Below, piece after piece: positions 9,563 through 18,550 of a stretch of 21,184 nucleotides of DNA. The position numbers were made by a program, and so were the translations under genes. Origin of the DNA: Larix sibirica (Eukaryota; Streptophyta; Pinopsida; Pinales; Pinaceae); contig NWUY0300010192.1 in assembly GCA_004151065.3 (NCBI GenBank), positions 1 to 21,184 of the forward strand. The letters are read 5' to 3'. Every line of letters begins with the position of its first letter. Positions within the stretch are counted from its first letter, which is position 1. The notes under the pieces are model-generated. The model was not told the DNA's origin and did no database searches. It saw only the letters and a list, made by a program, of their open reading frames with translations.

Positions 9563-10333
9563 TGTAATACCCAACTTTGATTTAATCTAATAAAATTAAA
9601 ACAATATTTTTAATCCACACAGTTAATATTTACCAAATATTAAAATAACCTCAATTGCAATAGTAAACTAGCTAGAAGGAAAATTATGTGTACCTGTAAT
9701 TACAAAGAAAAAATTACAGATGTACCTCTTGGATGATGTAGACATAGTAGGCCAACATTGGAACAACATGGAAAACCATAAGTGGGGGACCACTCTCCTC
9801 CCAACCAATATCCCAGTCATAGTCTAAGAGCCCCCAAGCCCACACTTAGCAACACCAAGCCAGAAAACACTCTCATCATCAAAATCCTCGCTTAGCCTCC
9901 AAATCTCCCATCTGCTCCCACCCCGCTAAAGAAACAACGAGGAGGATGAAGATGGAAAATACCACTTCCCCCTCTCATTCCCCCTTTTTTAAGATTTTCC
10001 CAATTGGACACACATTCACATGCAAAAATCCCTTTAACTAGATAAATAGGTAATATTTATTATTTTATTCCACTTCCCCAATAAACCCCTCTTATATTTA
10101 ATTAAATATTAACATAACTTAATTTATGAAGCTATGCAACTCTACGTTGTCATGAATCCACGTGTACTTATTATAATACTATCATTATAGGTATATGAGC
10201 CTACATAATATAATACTATTGTGCAGGGGTAGCACTCACTCATGTGGGCATCACGAGTGCGTCCCGCACCTACACTATAACTTGGTTATGTCCCCCTAAA
10301 GTTAATGCAAATATGTGACAGAGGGGTTTTACA
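9563..10333 (+). mobile_element. Solo LTR with perfect target duplication
   Basis: The 771-bp block starts TGTAATACCC and ends GGGTTTTACA. The end is the reverse complement of the start with one mismatch in ten bases. It is flanked by identical AGTAG copies. It contains no primer site, no domain and no polypurine tract next to an internal region, so it is a solo LTR, most likely of a gypsy-type element given its TGTAATACCC start. Its middle (9750-9960) is C-rich on this strand compared with the surroundings. The perfect duplication suggests it is younger than the elements around it. Confidence 0.87.
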
Positions 10334-10338
10334 AGTAG
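10334..10338. repeat. Right target-site duplication (AGTAG) of second solo LTR
   Basis: It is an exact copy of 9558-9562, immediately after the terminal TTTTACA. Confidence 0.85.
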
Positions 10339-10599
10339 GGCCCTTCGAATAGGATTTTGAACCTTCTAAGTTCAAATGTTATTCAAATTCTATGACCTAG
10401 TACTAGGTTAATGCTATTTTCCAAGTTCACGGAGTTGACTTTGAATGGATTCTATTATTGCATTGGTTATTTACCTTAAAGGGTTCATTTGACTAATGGT
10501 TGATTAGATCCTATTTGATTCAAAACATTACTTTAAATGGGGAAAAAATATCTTTTTGTTGGAATTAAAATTGTTACCTTCAAGTGGGGTCTTTGGCCT
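10339..10599. other. Non-coding DNA right of the solo LTR
   Basis: This is the continuation of the sequence interrupted by the solo LTR. No gene or clear repeat is seen. Confidence 0.4.
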
Positions 10600-11560
10600 T
10601 TTCCTTATTGTTTTACGAAGTTAGGAAGAAATTTGGAAGGGTCCTAATGGCCTATTAGGCGAATCTTTCAAAAGTGGAAAATGGTCATATTTTGAAAGGA
10701 CTCGATGGTCTAATGGGTGGATGAAAAAGAAGACCCTTTGAAGTCATGCAATGGGCCTTAGTTAGATCTATTGATGTATCATATCAAAAGGTACATTAAG
10801 TGGATTCACAAGAAGCTATTTTGAGATGGATTGCTAGTCTATTGGGCATATTCAAAAGAAAACACTTTGAAATGGCTTGATGGTCTATTAGATGGATTCA
10901 AAGAATATATTTTGAAATGTTCTAATGGTTGTTTTTTATTCAATGCATATTCAAAAGAGGTACAATGGGATATTTCAAAATGGCCTGATGATCTTATCTT
11001 AATATTTCAAAATGGCATATTCAAAATTGGTTCGATGGTTTATTAGGTAGATCCAAGAAAATATATTTTGTAATTTCCCAATGGTCTATCAGGTGGATTT
11101 GAAGGAAGATATTTCAAAATGGCCTCATGCGACGTTTCTTTCAATCATGTGCATATTCAAACTAGGATTAATGGGATATTTCAAAATGACTCGATATATT
11201 GTTTCTTACTTTCAAAATGGAATATTCTAAGCAAGACAAATGGTCTATTGGGAAGATATTTTGAAAGTAGATGATGGAAATATTTTGAAGAGGATCGATG
11301 GCCTTATATTTATCTTTTAATGTATCCCAATTTGTATCACTCTAGAACTTAGAAAGGGGATAATGGAATTTGGATGAAAGCTTTGAAAGCTCTCAATGGT
11401 CTATCGGGGGATATTTCAAAAGTGGTTGATGATTATGGTTAGGTGCATTTTCAAAATGAATCTAATGGAATATTTTGAAAAGGATTGATAATTTATCTCT
11501 TTGTTTCAGAACATATTTGAAAGAGGACCGAAGGGATCTTTGGAAGTGGCATGATGGGTT
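10600..11560. repeat. Degenerate internal repeats (ATATTTTGAAA / GATGGTCTATTAGG)
   Basis: A loose motif recurs many times: ATATTTTGAAA(T/A)GG, then TTGATGGTCTATT(A/G)G(A/G)TGGA, at irregular intervals of roughly 40-80 bases (for example 10690-10722, 10868-10893, 10909-10925, 11083-11098, 11246-11270, 11397-11420). The same core also appears inverted as ATATTTCAAAATGG (10971, 11005, 11120, 11178). The array is too degenerate for a satellite. It resembles subrepeats found in long LTRs or untranslated regions of plant retroelements. A 71-codon ORF at 10831-11046 is carried by the repeat and is not a gene. Confidence 0.65.
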
Positions 11561-11884
11561 ATCCAAATATGGCACAATGTGTTTGCATGTTTGTGTGGTT
11601 CCTTCCTTCATCTTTGGGTGATTTTTGTGTGAAGCTCGATAGGTTGCTTGAATGAGGTTTGATGGGATGGTAAGCATGATTTGCGGCCATTAGAATAAGC
11701 TAAGGAAAGATCATTTGAATTGACTCAATGGAATTTATAAAGGAACTAGTGTCTTGTATTTGACCCACAAAATGAGGGTTAATTCAAATGAAAAGAAATT
11801 AATGAAACCTCGAGAGGGGTGAGGTTTGAAGAAAATAAAATAATGCCCCTCCTCAAATGTGGTGAAAAGGGAGATGTATACATG
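11561..11884. other. Non-coding DNA up to gypsy piece C
   Basis: No coding signal that fits the gypsy frame is seen until about 11885. Short overlapping ORFs on both strands here (11735-12061) are incidental, except that the + strand one runs into real RT sequence in another frame. Confidence 0.4.
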
Positions 11885-12560
11885 ATATATAATGATACAT
11901 GGAAAGACATAAGTGGAATACATGTGTGTGTGTTGATTTCTATGGAATCAATCAGACCTACATACATGACCCCTTTTTTACCCCAATTAGTGATGAAATT
12001 TTGGAAAAGGTCATTGGCAATGAAGCACACTCTTTTACATAAAATTTGTTTTAGGTTGTAATTAGGTTTGAATAGTTGAGGAAGATAAGAAAAAGGCCAT
12101 GTTTTCTAAAGGATGGGGGTCCTATGCTAGTAATGTAATGCCTTCGAACTAATGAATGTGACCATTGTATTTTTTATAGTGGTCATTATTGAGTTCCAAG
12201 AGTACATTCATAAGCTTTTGGAGGTATACTTGCATGAGTAGACAATATAGACTTTACTAAAGGATCACTCTACAAAGCTCAAGTTAATGTTAGATAGGTG
12301 ATGGTAGATGCAAGTATTGTTGAATATTAAAAGGTGCATCTTTTGTACTCCATATATGCTCCTGTTAGGTCATATCATATGCATGAAGGATTGTTGGTGG
12401 ATATTGCAAAGAAATCAATAATTCTCAATTTTCCTACACCCCATAGTGTATATGATCCATGGACTATATTGGGACATACAAGGTACTACCATAATATCAG
12501 GGGGTACACATAGTTGGAATTGTAGATAGAAGAGCCATTACATGAAGGATTCTTATCTTC
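11885..12560 (+). pseudogene. pol: Gypsy piece C: reverse transcriptase core
   Basis: The order of gypsy RT blocks is clear across shifting frames. CVDFYGINQTYIHDPFFTP lies at about 11928-11985, with a TG-dinucleotide gain just before it that shifts the frame. SDEILEKVIGNEAHSF follows, then a GCNQV-like block with Q and R codons turned to TAG and TGA (about 12053-12073). KGWGSYASNVMP (about 12108-12141) and EFQEYIHKLLEVYLHE (12190-12238) come next. LKDHSTKLKLMLDR (about 12256-12297), KRCIFCTP (about 12330-12353), LLGHII, GLLVDIAKKSIILNFPTP and LGHTRYYHNIRGY (about 12470-12505) complete it. The catalytic YLDD box reads YLHE, so polymerase activity is lost. The HDPF-TPF and DEILE style places it in a plant gypsy clade distinct from the classical chromovirus consensus, as far as I can judge. 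Confidence 0.9.
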
Positions 12561-12935
12561 ATGGATGTAAGCTTATGAGGAAAGGTTTGTAGAGTTGAGA
12601 GAGAGGATGGTGATCACTTTGATTCTAATTTTTCCATATTGGAGTAATATTTTTCATCTACATGTGGATGCATTTGGCATCATACAAGGAAATGTTCTAT
12701 CATATTCAGGGGTATTACACTACATTGAAACAAGAAGGATTGACCACAATGTGTATTCTCGAAAAGTTTAGAAATTACCCCATAGGCTACCTATTTAAGT
12801 TTTTCATAGATCACTCCATGTTGAAATATTTGGTAAACAAATCGGTATTGGAAGGTCATCTTTTTAATTGGTTACTATTGTTCGATGAATTTGGTCAGGG
12901 TGGATCAAGGAAAGAAAAACATGTGGCTTGATCAT
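12560..12935 (+). pseudogene. pol: Gypsy RNase H
   Basis: HLHVDAFGII (about 12655-12685) carries the first acidic residue. In the next frame the 12662-12931 open stretch holds YYTTLKQEGLTTM, LEKFRNYPIGYLFKFFIDHS and MLKYLVNKSVLEGHLFNWLL, the standard RNase H C-terminal half. The catalytic Asp is kept at 12809-12811 (IDHS). The sequence diverges after FDEFGQ. This 89-codon ORF is the longest unbroken fragment of the gypsy element and its ATG is not a real start. RNase H would degrade the RNA template after first-strand synthesis. Confidence 0.9.
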
Positions 12936-14130
12936 CCCTCCTAGATTAAAATGGGGAAATCCCTTGAGATAGTATATGAATTGCTCGACGATAATATATT
13001 TCACATGGAAGTAGTGCTCAAATTATTCATATATATTTCCAATTCCTTGGCTTTGTATTAACATGCGAAGACTATGATCTATGGTAGCATAGGTAACTAT
13101 TTGTGCATACAATGAAATGTCAATTACTTGTTGGAAAATTTTATAAGATAGTCATAAATGTGTTTTTGTGCAGTTGTATGTTGGAACATAAAAAATAAGT
13201 CATGTTGTGGGAGGCCCATTATGGCTAGAAAAATGATAATTATGGTGTCTATGTTTATGGATGTCATGAAATATGTAAATAAATGTGTTGTCTTATAGCA
13301 TGTTAGACAACCATTTGCATGATATGAAATGTCGTTGCATCTAACTGTGGTCAGGGAGCAATTTAAGCATTGGGAAGTGGGATTTATTGTGCCTATCAAC
13401 CTACCAACACACTACTCAAGGGATAGGTACATTATCATGAGAAAGGTTTTTCCAACTCGAGAATAGAGTCATAAGGTTTGGGTGCTTGCATAGCATGAAT
13501 AGTGACCAAGTTCAACACTTCATTGGTGGTGCGGTGGCTATGTTGGTAAAGTAATTAATGATCCATCACCATAAGACTACATCATATCGTTTGTATGCTA
13601 ATAGAATGGCATAAACCTTTAACAAGTTTCTATTACATGGATTCACCAATGTGTGCATAGTTAATATGGATGGTGGGATGAAATAATCTCTATTATGCTA
13701 TTGGTCTACATGACTATGTGTAAAACAATGACTAAGCACATGGAATTCAAATTAGTCTATGGAATGGAGGTTATGATGCCACTATAATATTTGATCCCAA
13801 GCCTACAAGTCATCATTACCATGTAGATGTTAGAAACACAATAGTTACATGATAAGATAGATATGCTTTTACATATAAAGATAACATATTTTTAGTAGGA
13901 TAAAATTAGATGGTACAAAAAAGGTTCGAAAATTCATGGCATAATTTTCATATTGAGAGTAAGTAGTTTGAATAGGGGAATCTTGTGTTGATGTAACCAT
14001 TAATTTTTGGAAACATCTAGGCAAATTAAGGATTCATAAGTAGGGACCCTACAAAAATGTGTAGATAACTATCAATGGTGAAATCCAAGCTACATTGATA
14101 GATGGATAACTAAAAAAACAATGGGTGAAT
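12936..14130 (+). pseudogene. pol: Gypsy integrase, catalytically dead
   Basis: A weak RNase H-integrase spacer occupies about 12940-13190. The zinc-binding region is poorly kept. The core starts at EMSLHLTVVREQFKHWEVGFIVPINLP (split here: about 13327-13407). The catalytic Asp of the usual VDFVGPI is Gly (GGA, 13380-13382). KTTSYRLYANRMA (13572-13611) precedes a stop (TAA, 13612-13614) where the catalytic Glu should be, then TFNKFLLHGFTNVCIVNMDG. EFKLVYGMEVMMPL (about 13746-13787) is the C-terminal block of the core. GPYKNV and ITINGEIQATLIDG (14044-14108) are the C-terminal SH3-like end of gypsy polyproteins. No chromodomain is evident. Coding similarity ends near 14130. Confidence 0.87.
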
Positions 14131-14379
14131 AGTTTATGTCTAAATCCCTATGTATCCCCAACCCTAGCATAATCACCATGTTTTTTTGCAGCACAAACAA
14201 TTTATTATGTCATCACTCCAATTTTAGAATTTTAAGTTTTCCATTTCAATTTTGGAAACTCAAATTTAGCCATTTCAATTCAAATTTAATGTTTTTTGTT
14301 GCTCTATATATTTGGGAATAAAACAACATAAAATATTTTACATAGACTTAAATTAATCCACTAGAGAAAAACTCAATGG
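14131..14379. other. AT-rich DNA after gypsy pol
   Basis: The stretch has T-rich runs and repeated CATTTCAATTC-like words (14240-14285) and no clear gene. A 3' untranslated region or LTR edge of the gypsy element could lie here, but I found no convincing TG start next to a polypurine tract. A purine-rich run, CAAGGAGAAGGAGG, occurs slightly later at 14463-14476. Confidence 0.4.
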
Positions 14380-16190
14380 TCGAGGTGTTGGGGAACTTGG
14401 TATTTACGGATGGGACATAATAGGCATTAAAGGAAGTAGGGAAATTATGAAACTAATAGATCAAGGAGAAGGAGGTCTTTATACATAGGGTAAGGTCTCA
14501 TCATAAGAAAATACTATGTTAGAAAACTATACTAGGGGGTATTTTGGTCTATACAATTGTTGATTCCTCTTACCATTAATGCAACTATGGTAGGTTGCAC
14601 TAGAACCCACTTTTAATGATTTAGTGTTGCCTAGGTCATTCCTAAGCCAATAATGTCACATAAATGGTCTATAAATCCAATGCAAAAGCAATTTCTTGAC
14701 CTATATTGATGACCATATGTAGCTAGGATTTGTTAGGTATTTAGTTCATATAGGTGGGATGGGGTATATATTAATGGTCAAGATGGGACACACTTCAAAT
14801 GGTGTCGATCCTAATAAACATAATTAAAGAATGGATTTTTGGGTTGGAGTATTGGTAAAAACTCTTATCATTTGGATGGATATTATTGGAGCACTGCAAG
14901 AGTTTTGGACATAAGCATGTGCCCATTAGAGTTGGAGAGATTAATAAGCACAACACTATTAGATGAAACATAGTTTGAGGATGGAAAGTTGAAAGATAAT
15001 GAGAGAGTGTAACTACATTCAATGGTTGATTAGGAACCAAGTAGTGAGAAGTAGGAGTGGCTGAATATGTCATATGGTATACATCAATATTGGGGCATAA
15101 GAAAAATGACAACATGCATAGGACTAGTAACAAATAGAAGCAGGGACAACTATAAGACCTGGAAGAATAAACCAAGGGGAGAGAAGGCTTTAATTCTATC
15201 CATGAAGGATTTAGTCCGCCTAGAAGTTATACTCGATTTTTGGGTGAATGTAGGTAAGGAGGAGAATCTTAAATGATACATGGAGTAGGTTTAGATGGTG
15301 GATACTGATATCCACAAACCCACTTTATTTATTGAGTCTTAGAAATTCTTAGAGATAAGGAAGGGATAAACCAAGTTCTTGCAACCATTTTAATATATGG
15401 ATGTTTAAATCAATGATTAATAATATCATGCATGTCTAATTATTTGGGGCCTCTCTACCAATAAGGAAATGTATTAGGATATTTTTTTCATAGAATCATA
15501 CTGGTGGGATTTTGCTTGATAAAAAGTTGCCATTAATGCATACACTATCCATGCAATCACTAGAAAGCCACAAGATGGGGATGATGCCATAAATGCATTA
15601 TTTGCAAGAATAAAAGTGTAGAAGGATGGTGCTATCACAAAAGAGAAAATGAATCTATGCCTAAAATATGGTGCGATGAAAGGAAGGAAAAGATATGAAA
15701 TATATTCCATCAATAATTTTTCAGTCATCATGGTAGAACAATGCTATCCACTAGAGTGCTATGGACCTATAGAGTGGGAGAAGTCTGAAAGAAGGTGGTT
15801 CACACGGCTGGCATATTGTGTCTAAAGTGAGGTTGAAATAGGTAATCTAACTCACCAATGAGGGCTTATAGAACTAGCCATATGCACACAATCAAAATCA
15901 AGATTTCCATTATGAGAGTTTCTTTCTGCTTCTCTCCTTCTTACAATGGACAGAGCTAACAAGCATTTACCTTCAACAATGAAATCCTAAAGCAAGGTTC
16001 ATTGCAACTTAATTTGAAGGAATATCCAATTCAGTGGAGAATGCGATGTAGATTGGAATTGAATTTATGTTTAAGAGATACTACCAATACATGTGGAATG
16101 TCATCACACAAACCATCAAAATTCCTACAATCACTATTTATATGCACGATAGACACTACTAATTTGAATTAAGATGACAATTGTATGACA
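14380..16190 (+). pseudogene. Long decayed coding region of an unrecognised protein
   Basis: Frame 1 gives protein-like sequence for over 1.3 kb (about 14520-15850), broken by scattered stops only. Examples are IPLTINATMVGCTRTHF, RWDGVYINGQDGTHFKWC (about 14746-14800), LDISMCPLELERLISTTLL (about 14908-14965), the open 15067-15276 part (69 residues) and DGAITKEKMNLCLKYGAMKG (about 15628-15690), then YEIYSINNFSVIMVEQCYPL and GPIEWEKSERRWFTRL. Frame 2 supplies EKLNGRGVGELGIYGWDI at the left (about 14370-14425) and FMFKRYYQYMWNVITQT at the right (about 16069-16120). The total span suggests about 550-600 residues. I do not recognise the family. It lies in sense just after the gypsy integrase, so it could be an additional 3' ORF of that element, an ORF of another element, or a host pseudogene. 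The antisense ORF at 14795-15175 is its shadow. Confidence 0.6.
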
Positions 16191-16196
16191 TGTGAC

Positions 16197-17505
16197 TGAT
16201 GGGCCCCTAAAATGGCATATTTTTGGCCCCTATTAGTAAAAATCAAGGGTTACTTTGAATATGCAAGGACTTAAGTTGCATGGAATATGATAAAATTTAT
16301 GATATTCTTCCTAAAAGCCTCCACATGCTTGCTTTTATGAATATCTTGACAATGGTTGAGGAATTTTTCCTAGTTTTTCTTATTTCCTTTGATTTATTTG
16401 ATTAGATGTTGGACTAACCTTGGTCAAAGAAATATTTAGTTGTGGTGGAGTTTTAGGTTGAGGTGATTTAAAGGTCAAGATCAAGATATCAAGTCATCAC
16501 AATCAACTCAATCTTCTTCAATGAATTCACTAGACAAATTAAAGCACAATTGAGAAATTCAAGGGATTATGTCCCCTCATCATTCTCATGAGATTCCAAC
16601 ACTTGGAGAAATACTTAATGACCATAAGAATTCAAATTCAAAAGGGGGAAATTCGAATTTCTATAGGGGAAATCAATCCTACGAAGCTATCATGTAGATT
16701 TGTAGGAAATCATGGGACACTTTCCACCAATCAAGGAGTTGAATGTTGGGGGGAAGTTTGGAGTCTATTCAAGTACAAATAGGAGTAGGATTGAGATTAT
16801 AGAGGATTTTTCTTTTAATTTTTATTCTATTCTTTCACTTTATCATTTCCATTCAACAGTTGTTGGTTAAGGTGCATTGTACTAGAAGGTAGCTTGTTGC
16901 CCAGTTATTCCATGGAGTATTTTTTTAATAAAGAAGACAATGTTTTGCTACAAGCTATAGTGTTCTTATAAAGGGTTCCAATATATTCCTTGGGTTGGGC
17001 CCACTCAAGGTAAGGACTGGGAACCCTTGATTTTATTTCCTTTCTTGTTCATTTCCTTGTTTCTTTTAGTGGTATCTTTAATACATTTTTATTTGCAGCA
17101 ATCTTGTTATATTTCATTTACAATAGTCTTATGTTATTTATATGTTTGCACGAGATGCCACTATATTGGTTTGTGCTCTTATATGCATCACTTAATTTTT
17201 GTGTTTATTGAGAATTATATTTTACTTAATCTACCTTTGCACGAGAAATAAAACCCTAGTTCTCTGCTTTTTAGCTTAGAAAGAAGGGTTGGATATTGAT
17301 AACCTATTAGGGAGAATGATAGGGTGAATGAGGCTAAGTGTGGACATACTTATATTCTATTTGTAGTCTATATTTAACCTTCAATTCATTCCTTTGTAAT
17401 TGCATACACGGTGCACAACACCTCTTAAGTTTATATAAACCTTGGGTTGATACATTAAGTGAGCTAAGGGATTCAACATTATTGTTGCAGTTTCTCTTCT
17501 GATCA
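16197..17505 (+). repeat. Putative 5' LTR of another retrotransposon
   Basis: The right end is fixed by a primer-binding site at 17511, five bases after a terminal CA (17504-17505, TGATCA). The left end is placed at TGATGGGCCCC (16197), which pairs TGAT with the terminal ATCA and lies where protein-like sequence of the preceding relic fades. The 1309-bp block has TATA-like boxes (TATAAAG, 16967-16973; TTATATAAAC, 17431-17440) and an AATAAA signal (17247-17252), as expected for an LTR. No second copy lies in the window, so the left edge is tentative. Small ORFs at 16588-16782 and 17027-17251 lie inside it and are not genes. Confidence 0.5.
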
Positions 17506-17510
17506 TGTTT

Positions 17511-17528
17511 TGGCACCGTTGTCAGGGA
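17511..17528 (+). other. Primer-binding site of tRNA-Asp type
   Basis: TGGCACCGTTGTCAGGGA matches 15 of 18 bases of TGGCGCCGTTGCCGGGGA, the complement of the 3' end of plant tRNA-Asp used by Athila-type and some other gypsy elements. The mismatches are G to A, C to T and G to A, all transitions of the kind left by methylated-cytosine decay. Confidence 0.7.
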
Positions 17529-17640
17529 GGTGCTAAAATTGTATTAGGATATATTTGAAATTTCTTTAGAAAAAAAAATTCCATGTATCCATAAATATTT
17601 ACATGCATCAAACCCCCCATTTTTGTGATGTATGTTGAAG

Positions 17641-17967
17641 TGGGAAATCAAGGCCAACACGATGCTAAATAAGCTGTTGAATAAATGACACAATGCTACA
17701 AGTATTTTCTCAAATCCTTCTTATAATCGTAGATCTAAAATCAACGATGAATCTACATCCCTATAAGCCATAGAAGAAGAGGGGTTCCATGAGAAAATTA
17801 CACAAGAAGATGATGGATGTTTTCCTTTGTCATTGTATTTCAATGAAAAAGAGTGTGGAATTCAAGAGCAAGAACTTTTTCTCAGCCATATTTCCATTCA
17901 TGCAAATGAGATGAAATATCCATGGACAATATTTGATGGGGAGAAGACACTTGAAACAAAAAAATGA
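17641..17967 (+). pseudogene. Decayed leader ORF after the tRNA-Asp primer site
   Basis: Frame 1 is protein-like from 17641 to the TGA at 17965-17967, with stops at about 17686 and 17764. The open part codes for an acidic sequence including EEEGFHEKITQEDDGCFPL and SLYFNEKECGIQEQELFL. Its position just inside a putative 5' LTR suggests the beginning of gag or a leader ORF. No zinc knuckle or known gag block is visible, so the identity is open. Confidence 0.4.
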
Positions 17968-18046
17968 CGATTTTATTTCATGTTTGTCATGAGAACCATT
18001 GTGCATTCAAAAGATAAACATGCAAGTCTAAAAAGAAGTTCATTAT

Positions 18047-18307
18047 ATGATAGAAGAGGACTTGCAAATCATTGCCAATAAAGAACAGGGCCAAAGAGCT
18101 GATGAATACATTAAATCTTGGTTTCAAGCAACCATCAACCAACAACACCATTCATCAAATATTCAACATTTCTTAGCACCATATCCACTTCTACAGTTGG
18201 TCCCTCATATCTTGGTATCCACTGAAGCATATTTTTCAAATTTGGATATGAACTCAATCAAGATCCCGACGTGCAAATGGATGCATTGGAAGTATTCCTA
18301 CACTTGA
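18047..18307 (+). pseudogene. Possible continuation of the leader ORF (86 codons)
   Basis: An open frame-2 stretch starts MIEEDLQIIANKEQGQRADE and contains KSWFQATINQQHHSSN; a segment in frame 1 near its end (LNQDPDVQMDALEVFLHLR, about 18254-18310) also looks protein-like. It may be further decayed coding sequence of the same element. I do not recognise it. Confidence 0.3.
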
Positions 18308-18398
18308 GAAGAGGTGATATTTTTCAAAGTAGGATATGATAGGTAGTTTTTTGTTTTTATGAATAAAATGAATAAAATAAAAGAATATAACAATTCCT

Positions 18399-18550
18399 AT
18401 GGTGAAAACCTCTTCGGGGCACATAGGACATGCCTTTTGCTTGAAAACCTCTTTTGACGTAGGTATAGGTCTATACAAATAAAAGTTTCCTCATGGTGAA
18501 AACCAATTATGGCGCCATGAGGTAGAGCACTAGTGAAAACCCACAATGGT
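18399..18550 (+). repeat. Cluster of GTGAAAACC repeats
   Basis: Four units share (A)TGGTGAAAACC or a close variant, starting at about 18399, 18440, 18493 and 18531 (spacing about 41, 53 and 38 bases). Two of them are followed by AA(T)GG(T/C)GCC (18509-18515 and 18545-18553). Such direct subrepeats are common in untranslated regions of plant LTR retrotransposons. The function is unknown. Confidence 0.6.

Larger units (their letters stand above)
859..14130 (+). mobile_element. Decayed Ty3/gypsy retrotransposon, split into three pieces by later insertions
   Basis: Three separated + strand segments (about 859-1770, 7162-7900, 11885-14130) read in order as protease-like, gag-like, linker, reverse transcriptase, RNase H and integrase of one plant Ty3/gypsy polyprotein. 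Segment ends fit each other. The gag-like region starts in A and continues in B. The RT N-terminus is in B and the RT core resumes in C within a few codons of the expected place. The first gap is filled by a copia element and the second by about 4 kb of non-coding DNA. All segments carry many stops and several frameshifts, so the element is inactive. The coordinates given cover the recognisable coding part; LTRs of this element were not found. Assignment to gypsy comes from the RT-RNase H-integrase order and motifs. That all three segments come from one copy is an inference. Confidence 0.8.

Noticed and set aside
10831-11046. 71-codon + strand ORF
   Set aside because: It is made of the degenerate ATATTTTGAAA repeat units and does not look like a folded protein.
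10600-11560. CRISPR-like or satellite array
   Set aside because: Unit length and sequence vary too much, orientation is mixed, and the genome context is a plant.
7902-11882. A complete element with ends TGTAGTG...TATACA
   Set aside because: Inner ends do not pair beyond TGTA/TACA, the flanking 5-mers do not match, and there is no second LTR.
11735-12030. Overlapping - strand ORFs of 62 and 83 codons
   Set aside because: They overlap the start of the gypsy RT core on the + strand and share no known motif.
14795-15175. 126-codon ORF on the - strand, the longest in the window
   Set aside because: The + strand in the same place gives sequence continuous with a 1.3-kb single-frame relic; the antisense protein is low-complexity and looks like a shadow.
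15474-15731. 85-codon hydrophobic ORF on the - strand resembling a membrane protein
   Set aside because: It is the reverse complement of charged, protein-like + strand sequence of the 14380-16190 relic; hydrophobicity is a by-product of reading the opposite strand.
17027-17251. 74-codon hydrophobic + strand ORF
   Set aside because: It lies inside the putative LTR next to the TATA and AATAAA signals; the T-rich composition alone explains the hydrophobic residues.
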